50,955 nt of DNA from Gammaproteobacteria bacterium (lineage in GTDB: Bacteria > Pseudomonadota > Gammaproteobacteria > Steroidobacterales > Woeseiaceae), in NCBI GenBank assembly GCA_029884455.1, contig JAOUHU010000017.1, positions 1 through 50,955 of the forward strand, written 5' to 3'. Position numbers and translations under genes: made by a program. Position 1 is the first letter of the stretch, and each line of letters opens with the position of its first letter. Shown piece by piece: positions 17,906 to 27,400 of the stretch. Under the pieces are notes generated by a model. That model was not told the DNA's origin. It saw only the letters and a program-made list of their open reading frames with translations, and made no database searches.

Positions 17906-19495
17906 TCAAGGCAAGATCCACTGCGCGTTGTCTGTGTCGATCTTGCCGTTGACGATTGGCAACACGTAGCCGCCCTTGCTGAGGAAACGCTGGCCGGGCC
18001 CGAAGGTCGGCCGCGAATAAAACGGCAGGTATGCGGCGAGCCCCTGTGCATGATCCAGGATGTCGAGCATGTAATCGCGCACTACGAATCGGCCCATGTG
18101 CTTCATCGCATCGTTGAGCGCCAGACAGGCAAAGAACGCTTCGGCCTGCAATCGTGGCACAGTGAGTTCGACACCTCGCGTCTTGGCCCAGAGCGCGAAA
18201 CGTTGCATCGCAGGGTCGGCTTCGCCGGGCAACAGGTAGGGATACGCGATAAACACGTCAGTCGACGTCAACATTAGTGAGGCCGGCGCGGCGCCCTTTA
18301 ATAGTGTCGAAGACAGGTACACGCGACGCACTGGCAACCCCTGCTTGAGAACGGCAAGCTGCCCGGGATTCAGCCACAGGACCAGCGCTGACCCGGGCTC
18401 AGCGGCGACTTGACCCGCAATTTCGGCACTCGCGTGCAGGTCGTTGCAATCGGCCGCAATGTCGGAGACGCTGGCGCCGGTTTCCCGCAACGCATCCCGT
18501 AGCCGCGCCGCGGCCTGACCGGATACCGCGTCGCAGTAAACCTGGACGATGCTCGCCTGCGGTTGCGCCGCAACCCGCGCTGCGATCAGGTCGGCCTCGA
18601 GAAACAGACCCCGCGAGAAATACAGGGTGTAGAAGTCGCCCGCTTGCGCCTCTGGCAGCGCTGTGCCCGGGAACAGGCACGGTATTTCGTGCCGCTCACA
18701 AAAATTTCCGATTGGGCGCCACGATCCGGTGCCGAGTCCGCTCAGCATCGCAAATACCGGCCCCACCGCATATTTCGTTTCCAGCTGCGCGTCCCAACTT
18801 GAGGGTGGCCCGGCCAGGGTCCATTCTTCGATTACCCACTCGCGAAATGCTGTTGGCAATTTCGATTCGGGCGTGTAGCCGCGGTCCCAACGCTCGGCCT
18901 CGTTGCGTGTCTTCGCATTGATCTCAGCTGCGAACCTGTTCAGCACGGCAAGCACTGCAGCGCGTTCGCCTGGGTCGACATCCTCCGTCATGACCGTTGC
19001 GAAATGAATCTGCTGCGTGTCGACGCCCGGCGAGTTACCCGGGGACAAGGTGGCGAGGTAGGCCGCAAGCGATACAAGCTCGGCGTCGCCAAGCTCATAC
19101 CGTGGCATCAACTGCGCCGACAACACCCGGCCGCCTGCCGTCACACCGTCGCGCAGCACCCGGGCAAGACTCTGCACATCATAGGCGGGTCGCTTCGGCT
19201 GTGGCGACTCGACGAACAAGAATTGCGCTGCTATCGGTGGCACCGTGTAGCTGCTCTCGGATGCACCCATGCCGCTGCGCCCGTGACAGCTCTGGCAACT
19301 GAACTGCGTGCCAAGCACGGGTACATCACCAGCAACGAAAGCGGTCACGGGCTCGCCGGAGGGCAACAGGCCCTGACGATAAATCCGGCGACCTGCCTCG
19401 GCCGCACTTGGTGCATCCGTGGTAGCGGCGCTGCAGCCATTTAGCAGTATCGCCAGCACGCAGAGCGGCCATGCTGCTGATCGGAAAGAACTCAA
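17906..19495 (-). CDS. Lipoprotein: cytochrome c fused to periplasmic-binding-protein fold
   Basis: 529 residues. A lipoprotein signal with lipobox LLNGC is followed by a class I cytochrome c domain (about 30-150) with a single heme site CQSCH and a distal methionine candidate in QLMPRYEL. The remainder (about 160-520) resembles the two-lobe periplasmic ligand-binding fold of ABC amino-acid/urea-type receptors (FATVMTEDVDPGERAAVLAV, QASIVQVYCDAVSGQ, VYLSSTLLKG, AYPYLLP). The start is TTG, overlapping the Sco stop as TTGA. Last gene of the multicopper-oxidase operon; it could be an electron acceptor from, or a ligand sensor for, the oxidase (inference). Confidence 0.85.
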   Translation of the reverse strand: MSSFRSAAWPLCVLAILLNGCSAATTDAPSAAEAGRRIYRQGLLPSGEPVTAFVAGDVPVLGTQFSCQSCHGRSGMGASESSYTVPPIAAQFLFVESPQPKRPAYDVQSLARVLRDGVTAGGRVLSAQLMPRYELGDAELVSLAAYLATLSPGNSPGVDTQQIHFATVMTEDVDPGERAAVLAVLNRFAAEINAKTRNEAERWDRGYTPESKLPTAFREWVIEEWTLAGPPSSWDAQLETKYAVGPVFAMLSGLGTGSWRPIGNFCERHEIPCLFPGTALPEAQAGDFYTLYFSRGLFLEADLIAARVAAQPQASIVQVYCDAVSGQAAARLRDALRETGASVSDIAADCNDLHASAEIAGQVAAEPGSALVLWLNPGQLAVLKQGLPVRRVYLSSTLLKGAAPASLMLTSTDVFIAYPYLLPGEADPAMQRFALWAKTRGVELTVPRLQAEAFFACLALNDAMKHMGRFVVRDYMLDILDHAQGLAAYLPFYSRPTFGPGQRFLSKGGYVLPIVNGKIDTDNAQWILP

Positions 19496-20118
19496 TTCAG
19501 CAGCCGTGCCGTCACTTCCTGTGCCAGGCTCTCGCCGTTCGCGAGGCCGTCAATGCGTATCCATGCCGCGTGGTCCGGTCGTTTCAGCAGTGTTACCGCC
19601 TTGTGATTCATCTTGGAGCCCGCATAGGAATCGAAACTGCGCAGGACTTTCTCAATGTCCGGGCTATCGCCGGTCAGGAACATCCAGTTGCCACCGGCGT
19701 GAAACTGCTCCGCGTAGGCCTTGAGCACGTCAGGTCGGTCATACTCCGGGTCGATAGAGATCGACACCAGCCTGACCTCATCAGCTTTTTCTGCGAGCTG
19801 TCGCTGCATCTGCGCGAACGTCGCAGTCATGACCGGGCAGATTGTCGTACAGGTTGTGAAAATGAAATTGAGCGCGACCGGTTGGTCCGAATCAAGGATA
19901 GCGCTCAGCTCCGATGTCGATCCGTCAGCGGCAATCAGATGCACGTCAGGGATGTCATATTGTTGCTCCCTTATCGCGTAGCGGGGCGACTTCATCGCAG
20001 CACGGTGCGTCGCGTGTGCGTCGTGCATCGACTCTGTCGCTGCCTGCTGCCCCAATGACGCGCTCATTGCAGCAACGGCGGCAAGCCCGAGCACCGGCAG
20101 AACAAGCCTGGTCTTCAT
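19492..20118 (-). CDS. SCO1/SenC-family copper chaperone
   Basis: 208 residues with an N-terminal signal segment and a thioredoxin-like fold. The copper site is CTTICP (CxxxCP) plus the distal histidine in KMNHKAV. Sco proteins deliver copper to CuA of cytochrome oxidase or serve as thiol/copper chaperones for other copper enzymes. No cytochrome oxidase genes are nearby; the neighbours are multicopper-oxidase-like genes, so copper loading of that complex is the likely role. An N-terminal stretch rich in His and Met (MHDAHATHRAAM) may bind extra copper. Overlaps both neighbours by 4 nt. Confidence 0.93.
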   Translation of the reverse strand: MKTRLVLPVLGLAAVAAMSASLGQQAATESMHDAHATHRAAMKSPRYAIREQQYDIPDVHLIAADGSTSELSAILDSDQPVALNFIFTTCTTICPVMTATFAQMQRQLAEKADEVRLVSISIDPEYDRPDVLKAYAEQFHAGGNWMFLTGDSPDIEKVLRSFDSYAGSKMNHKAVTLLKRPDHAAWIRIDGLANGESLAQEVTARLLN

Positions 20119-20924
20119 GGCGAACTGCTGCTGCCAGCGTGGCTCGCGCCCATGCTGGAGGGCATCGCAAAGCGCGCATCGTCGAGCGGCAGATTCACGT
20201 GCACGCTGTCCACGGTCAGGAAATGCGTCTCGGCATCGCCCTCGGTGCGCGTATCGTGCCGCCGCGGAATCAGCAGGCCATCAGTCTGCTGCCAATTGGA
20301 GTAGAAGGTCTCGACCAGTCTTTCCTTACCGCGCAGCGTTCGCGTGGCCTCGACCTTGATCTCAAGTGCGGTCTCGGCATCAAGATAGACCCAGCGTTTC
20401 GCGCCACCCGGCAAGCTGACCTCCAGCTTGAGTGCGTCACGGCCATCGACTGGTGCGTGGCCAAGTAACTCGACCTCGTGTCCCCGATCCGCAGAATCGA
20501 ACAGCAGGCCGTCGATTTCCACCGCATCCGACAGTTCCAGCAACTCCTGTTCGTTCATCGGCTCGGGCGTCGTGCGACCGCGGAACGGCAGTAATTTCCA
20601 GCCCGCCTTCGCAGCTACACACTGGATCGCAGTTTCGTCATCGAAGACGAATTCGATACACATTTTTCCGGGCCGCTTTTGTTCCATCGTATACGGCACA
20701 TACATGCCCTGGCCCAGGTCCATCTGACCCGAAAGCTGCAGTGACGAGACAGCCCGCCAGGTATCCGCGCCGCCGCGTGCGGCGATGTTTCGAGCGATCA
20801 GTGCGTCGACGGCGCGGCCATGACCACCTGTGATGCCGTACTCCCTGTCGAGCAACAGGAACGCACCGAGCGCGCTGACGAGGAGCGTCATGAACACGGC
20901 AGCAAATCTGAGCTTCAATTTCAT
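20115..20924 (-). CDS. Secreted LolA-like protein
   Basis: 269 residues, N-terminal signal/anchor helix, then a fold resembling the outer-membrane lipoprotein-sorting (LolA-like) family: RNIAARGGADTWRAVSSLQLSG, MEQKRPGKMCIEFVF, GRDALKLEVSLPGGAKRWVYLDAETALEIKVE. Such proteins carry hydrophobic ligands in a half-barrel, but the function here is unknown. ATG 20924 is supported by AAGGA 7 nt upstream. It follows the 168-residue protein by 10 nt and overlaps the Sco gene by 4 nt. Confidence 0.78.
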   Translation of the reverse strand: MKLKLRFAAVFMTLLVSALGAFLLLDREYGITGGHGRAVDALIARNIAARGGADTWRAVSSLQLSGQMDLGQGMYVPYTMEQKRPGKMCIEFVFDDETAIQCVAAKAGWKLLPFRGRTTPEPMNEQELLELSDAVEIDGLLFDSADRGHEVELLGHAPVDGRDALKLEVSLPGGAKRWVYLDAETALEIKVEATRTLRGKERLVETFYSNWQQTDGLLIPRRHDTRTEGDAETHFLTVDSVHVNLPLDDARFAMPSSMGASHAGSSSSP

Positions 20925-20934
20925 GGTTCTATCC

Positions 20935-21441
20935 TTACTGGACAACGAGATTGGCAGCGACGAAGTCACCGATCTCGATGCTGACAAGGTCGCCTGGTTC
21001 GACCAGCTTTCCGGGGTTGGCAAAGAACATCCAATAATCGTGGTCGACCAGTGGCGGGTTCGAGTTGCGCAAGGCGCCAGTCTTGGCTGGCGTGGGCACT
21101 ATGAGTTTCGCCCCGGATGCAGCGTGCGTCAGCAATGGCTTGGTCTGGCGTTCAAATAAGGGTTTCGCCTTCTCGGCATCGAGCACCTTGTAGCGGAACT
21201 CGAGCATGTAGCCGGCCGATGTCTGGCGCACGAACAGCACCTCGACGCCCCACTGGCGTTTCATGAAAGTATTCTCGCGCGGATGGCGAGCGGCTGCAGG
21301 CAGAGTACTTGCTGCAGCCACCTCGTGCCCTGTCCCACCCCCGGCGGTCGCGGCACTTGTAATCAATATGAGCAACAAGAGTCCGCCCGCGACCCATCTC
21401 GCGGGCGGATCGGCAAGCCCATGCTCAGGTATCAAACGCAT
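20935..21441 (-). CDS. Unknown small exported protein of the oxidase operon
   Basis: 168 residues: a membrane/signal helix at about residues 18-34, then a compact beta-rich domain (QWGVEVLFVRQTSAGYMLEFRYKVLDAEKAKPL, HDYWMFFANPGKLVEPGDLVSIEIGDF). I do not recognise a named domain. A conserved-looking block with two aromatic residues and His (VDHDYWMFF) is notable. It begins 16 nt after the giant protein's stop and ends 10 nt before the LolA-like gene, so it is firmly part of the operon. Confidence 0.75.
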   Translation of the reverse strand: MRLIPEHGLADPPARWVAGGLLLLILITSAATAGGGTGHEVAAASTLPAAARHPRENTFMKRQWGVEVLFVRQTSAGYMLEFRYKVLDAEKAKPLFERQTKPLLTHAASGAKLIVPTPAKTGALRNSNPPLVDHDYWMFFANPGKLVEPGDLVSIEIGDFVAANLVVQ

Positions 21442-21456
21442 CCGCTGTGACCCCGG

Positions 21457-24400
21457 TTACCGGCCCGTGAGCGCCAGCGTCTGCGGACTACCAGCGCCGT
21501 TGTCGGTTACCGTCAGGGTTCCGGCTTTTTGACCATTGCCGTTATAGACCAGGTTGATCGTGACCGTGCAGGTACTGTTGGTAACGGTCTGGCCGGAACA
21601 GGTATCGGCGCCCTTGCTGAACTGCGAACTGCCGGTGACTGTCAGGCTCTGGAACGTTACCGGGTTGCCGGCGACCGTCAGGGTGACCGTGCTCGGCTGG
21701 GTGCCGTTCCCCGTTATGTTGCCGAAGGCCAGTGTACCGCCGCTGAGCGTGCCAAAGGTGGCTGAGGTGAACGTTACCGTGCCCGGCACGTACATCTCGT
21801 CGGCACCGCGGTCCACACCAGCGCCTTGCGGACGGGTCTCGGCATCGAAGTCCTCACCCGGAGCACTGGCATTGCCGTTGTCCAGTCCCGCCGAAAGTTC
21901 GCCAATATGATAATCCCATGGACTGCTGCCAACCGGCCACGACTGTGTCAGCGGACCGAAGCGTACGTCGATGAAATTACCGCCTTCAATAACTTCCGCC
22001 GCGACCTGCATCGGTCCCGGCGCTCCCAAGGTGCGAGCGCCATTGCAATATTCCGACAGGAAGTCCGGATCACCATCGATATTGGAGCCGTCGTAACCGG
22101 CGGTATTTGTCAGGATTGAGTCGATCGGGCTGAGTTGCAAACCACCTGAAACCGGCTCGCCCAGGACGCCGAGGTCCCAATAGTTCGTTGTCGCCGGGTT
22201 GCACTCGCCGACAGCAGATGCCGCCAGCACAGGTTCCAGGTGCGCGTTGCCGGCAGTTGCGTCGTAGACGAAGCTCCGGTTGTGCCAAACGATGTTGTTG
22301 AGCAGTATCGGGTCAGAGAATCCGTCCGGATCACCCAGCGCTGCAGCCAGCGCAGCGCTGTGGCGCTCCACAGAGATGCCGGCTGGCTGTGGCGAAGAGC
22401 TGTTCGCCGCAACCAGTGTGCCCACGGTAGCAGTGCTGTCGTTGTTGGCGACCGTGTTGTTGATGATCGATGCGTTGGTCGTGTCCTGCAGCGAGATGCC
22501 GGCCCCTGACCATCCGGACAGGTTATTGACAATCATGTTGTTGATGATCGTCAGGCTCCAGGGACTGGTCGCCGTGTCCGCGCCGTTTACGTTTTGCGCA
22601 CGAATACCGCCACCATGCCCGCTGCCAGCCTGGTTACCCTGAATCAGGTTCGCGTCTACGACGATGTCGCCGCTGCCGAGCGTCAGCCCGGTTGCGGACG
22701 GCTCACCTGCGATCATGATGCCGCCGCCGGAACGAGTCACCTCGGTATTGAACGACTGATTGAACAAGATCTGATTGCGCGCGATCGTGCCACCATCACT
22801 CAGGCCCAGTTGCCCGACGCCAGCGCCGTCACCGATGCTGAAGTTGCCACAAATGTAGTTATCGCTGACTTGATAACCGTTGGTGCCCTTGTTCAGAGCG
22901 ACGCCGCCACCGACAGCCAGATTCGCACGGGCGCCGTTTTGTGTAATTGCGTTGTGGTGCACACGCACGTTGTTGTTGTAGTCGAATGGTCCGCTACCGG
23001 TCGTCGCCAGATACGGGTGGCCAAAGCGTACCCCGCCGCTCAGGTTGCCCATGTTTGCGGTAACGTGGTTATTACCAACTTCCAGATTGTGTGCGTAGCC
23101 GTTAACGAAAATGCCGCCACCACCGTCGGCGCCGGTGACGGTGAAGCCGTCGATGCGCGCCTCATTCGCGTTCCAGCTGCCGTCGTTCTTGGCAAGTACT
23201 GTAATCGCCGCACCAAGCTCGGTACCAAACAGGCCCCCGCCGATGAGATTATCGCCGCCGCCGATGAGATCAAAGTCGCCCGCGGGCTGACCGGGGAGCA
23301 GGTCGACCTCACCGCTGTCGATCAGGCCTTTGACTTTCTGCCGCCAGGTATCCAGCTTCTCGCTGGGCAGTCGCAGGCCGTTGATGATGGTGCCGCTGCC
23401 CGAGCCCTGCAGTCGCACAGGCTTCCACAGGACCACCAGTTCGTTGTAAGTCCCGCTCTCGACGAGAATCAACGCGCCTGGGTCAGCAGCATCAATCGCG
23501 GCCTGGATCGAGCCACCGGCCGGGACACGGATCGGCGTCTCGGTGCCAACCGTAACGGTCACGGCATTGATGGAACTCTTGCCATTGTCTGCGCGGGTAA
23601 CGACGAGTTGGCCTTGCATCGGAGTCGATGGAGCCGTCACCGTAATCTGGTTACGGTTCCAGCCCTGTATTGCCAGCGGAATACCATCGAGGGTCACCGT
23701 GCCATTGGTCGCTCCGAAGTCGAAATCACGCGTCACCGTCGGTTGGTTATATGGTGGCGCAGCCAGTGGTCCCTCGTAAGCAGGGTTAGGCACCGCGACA
23801 TCCTGGCCCACGGATCGAATGACGAAACTGCCGCCGGGCGCAACCAGCGGCCCGAAACTGCCACCGGTGCTGCCTCGGACCGACGCGATCTTTGGCGTGC
23901 CGTCGGTGCAGGCACAGTCCACGGAGTTGAAGCCGGCTGCAAATGCCGACTGCGGAATCAGCGGCGTATCGAGGTAAGTTGTCGTTCCGGGCATGTACTG
24001 CAAGGTGTAACAGAAGGTGCCGTAATTCGGATTGCGGAACGGATCCATACCGCCATTTGCAAGCATCGGGTCATTCAGGCAGACGAGGTGCATCGCCGGC
24101 GAGTAGCCGCTCGGTATCGGAATATTCGCGGTGAACGTCGATGGCAACATGCCGTTGTAGCGGCCAAACGCGTCGCTGTAAGTGCGGTAAATTTCCTGTC
24201 CTTTGAAATCGCGCATCGAAATCGGCATGAAAGCCGGACCCCACTTGTCGCCGAAGCTCGGCGAACCGGGATTGGTTTCGATCGCGATATCGTCGGTGGT
24301 CAGCCCCTGGAACTGACCCGCAACCGGCGTCGAAGTAAACAGATGGAAATCTGCTGCCGCCTGTCCCTGGTCAGAGAGAATGACTTCCTTGCGGTCACAC

Positions 24401-27400
24401 GTTGGCCGCAACGCACCAGCGAAAGGCGCTTCGATCATTTCCGAGGGGAACAGGCTCAGATAAGGGCCCACCTCACGTTCCGTGCCCACGCAGGGTGGTT
24501 GCGCAAGGCCCGGCTCGGGCGCCAGCGCCGCCGCAACCATCGCAGCGTCCGGGATCGCGAGTAGTAGTGCGCCACCCGGCAGCACAACAGCTACCGGCGC
24601 GAAGCCGAAGCTGTCGCCGAAACCGACATTGACGTCTTCTTCTTTGATCAGCTCATAACCAGGCGGAGGCACGACCTCGACCACGTACTTGCCAGCCGGA
24701 ATATCATTGAAGGCGTAGCCGCCGTCGAAGACGGCTGGCCGCACCTGCTCCCAGTTGCGCACGCCGTCATAACACCGCGTTTTATCACCGGCCAGCGACT
24801 GGGCGATAAATTCAGCGCCGTTTTCACCCGGACAGGCGGTAGGCGGGTTGGCATCCCAGCTGTCAGTCTCGACCTCCTCCACGAGAGCGAGAGTCGTGCT
24901 GCCATCAGGTCTGGCCACTTCGTGGTAGAGACGCACCCTGGCTGAGGCAATCCCGGGTTCCCAGGGATCGCCAACGGTGAGCCGGGGATCGTTTTCGCCG
25001 CGCGTCGAGCCGTAGAAAACAATACCCGAGATGCCGCCGTTCTCGCCGGGGGCATACGGCGCTTTGCCCCAGTCAAACAGGCTGGTCATACCGGCGAGCG
25101 AGTTGAAACCCGCCGTCAGCACGGCACCGGTTTCGGTGCGCGGACTACCGACCTGCGGGTTTACCAGGCCGGGGTAGGGCCCGCCAGTGACGTCACCGCC
25201 GCCATCCACAGTAATGGTTACTCCAGTCGCCTTGAAGCGCGTGTAATCGATCTCCGCCACCTGCCAGGAGCCAAATGGGAAAATCTGGTCAAAGGGCACG
25301 AAGCCAGTTGTATCGGTGGGAAATGACTGGAAGACCGTGCCGTCGCGCCAACGCAGGTTCACGGCTTGTTCGGGAAGCGGCTCCTCGCAGTCCTGGCGCA
25401 CGGCGTCATTCGCAACGCCACCGCCACCAGCGGCGGCGCAACCGTCATCGAGAAATACAGTGTGTTCATGACGACCGAACCAGGTCGGTACGGCGATATT
25501 GCCGACATCGGCGCCTTCGCTGTCAGACAGGATCACCGTGCGAAATGAAATGATCTGATCCAGATAGGTATCCCATACCACGAGCTGGTGGGTACCGTCC
25601 GGAACGTTGGAAATCGTAAAATAGCCATCCTCGTCAGCCTGCACGGCCGCAATGTTTGCGCCGGAACCAGCATCGCTGTTCAAGCCAACCCAGGCGCGGG
25701 TATGTGAAAGACCGACATACGAATTGCTGTCTTCGAGCGCCGCTATCGGCGGTCGCGCCGGATGTTGCATGGTCACCCGACCGGTAATTACATTGTCGCC
25801 GCCCGGGCTGACCGAGTGGCTGGGATTCACGAAACCGAAAAACGCGTGGAAGCTTGCAACGCCGAATTCCGCAAAGAAGGGCGGCTCATTCGCCTTGACC
25901 CAGGCGTCGATGACCCTGCTGCCCTCGATGGTTGAGGTCTGGGTCCATTGGCCCACTTCGGATGCCGGCGCCGCGGCGGTAACGCCGAATTTGCCGGGCG
26001 GCAGGTCGACGATGAGTGCAGTTCCATCCGGGCAGGTAAGAATGACGCCCGTTGGCGCAGCGCCGGGGCAAGAGGGAAGGCCGAGCAGCGAGTTTTTCAG
26101 CGGCGCGCCGAAAGCGTCCTGGCTCATCACTCCGCCCGAAATGCCATAGCGTCCGCCGGCGTCTTCGAGTGTTATCTGCCAACCGCCGAGGCGCGGCTCG
26201 AGCGGATCCGGTGCGCCATTGGTCGGCAGGTTGTCTTCAAAGACGAGGACGCTTATCTGGGCCGTAGGGATCGGCTGCTCGTTAACGATAACCGTGACCG
26301 CGTCCATGCCCGGCCGTATTTCGGCACCGCCGAGTGTGTGACCCGCGCCACTGCCGGCGTCACTCGGCAGAATCGAAACGTAATAGTGCTTCGCCGGATC
26401 TAGCGCGACCTCGAGAAACTCGTCCGCACCACTTCCCTGTGCAACAACCGGCATCGAGCTCTTGTGGAAGTTCGTCGAGAGCGTATCCTGCGGCAACGGC
26501 GGCGCGGCAGGGTCGATGATGTAAGTCCGGTTTTCCTGCACCACCCAGCGATACTCATCCACCGCAGTGCCGTCCGGATCCTGCACCGTCAGCACAATTC
26601 CAGCAACCGGATTGACAGTGATTTCAACCGTGGCGGCGTCACTCGATGACGTGCCATCGTTGGCAAAGTAACTAAACGAGGTCGACGGTCCGCTGTAGCT
26701 AAAGGCGCCGGTCAATGGATCCAGCACCAGTCCGGCAGGAGTTATGCCGTCAATAATCACGCTCAGTGTGTCGCCGTCCGGATCGCTGTCGTTTGCCAGG
26801 ATACCGGGCGCAGCAACCGTGACAGTTGCCCCTATGGCATTCACATAGGCATCGTCACGAGCCACAGGGGCGTCATCCAGGAACGAGACATCGATAGTGA
26901 CCGTCGCAGTGTAGACATCAACACCCAGCGTGGCGGTGTAATCAAAGCTTGCCAAACCGCTACAGCCCGTAGCTGTGTAGGAAAAAGTGCCATCCGGGTT
27001 GACAATGGCCGTGCCACAGGACGCAGCGGCAGACAGGGCTGCCGTCGCGCCCGCAAGTCCGATGTCGTTCGTCAATACGTTCTTGCCGGTGAGCGGCGAG
27101 TTCTCGTTGAATGTGTAAAAGTCGTCAACCGCACCCGGCGTAAGGGTTGGCGGTGGCGGGGCGCCGGCGCCGACCTGCAATGACCCGAGCGCACCGCCGT
27201 TTGGCAGATTTTCGTTGCTGAACGTCGGCATGCGATCGAAGACAGAATAAGTGAAGTCACCCGCCGGTGTCGCAATCAGGGCGTCGATCGTCTTGCCTGC
27301 GGCCAGCATCGCCTCATTTTGCTGCCTCGCGAGAGGATAAAGATTGCCGTCCTCAGCGATCAGCGCCAGCTCGGCTCCGACGATTGACGGGCTGTGCGAA

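Noticed and set aside
22594..24564. 656-codon plus-strand frame inside the giant secreted gene
   Set aside because: Antisense to the beta-helix region; no start signal and no domain.
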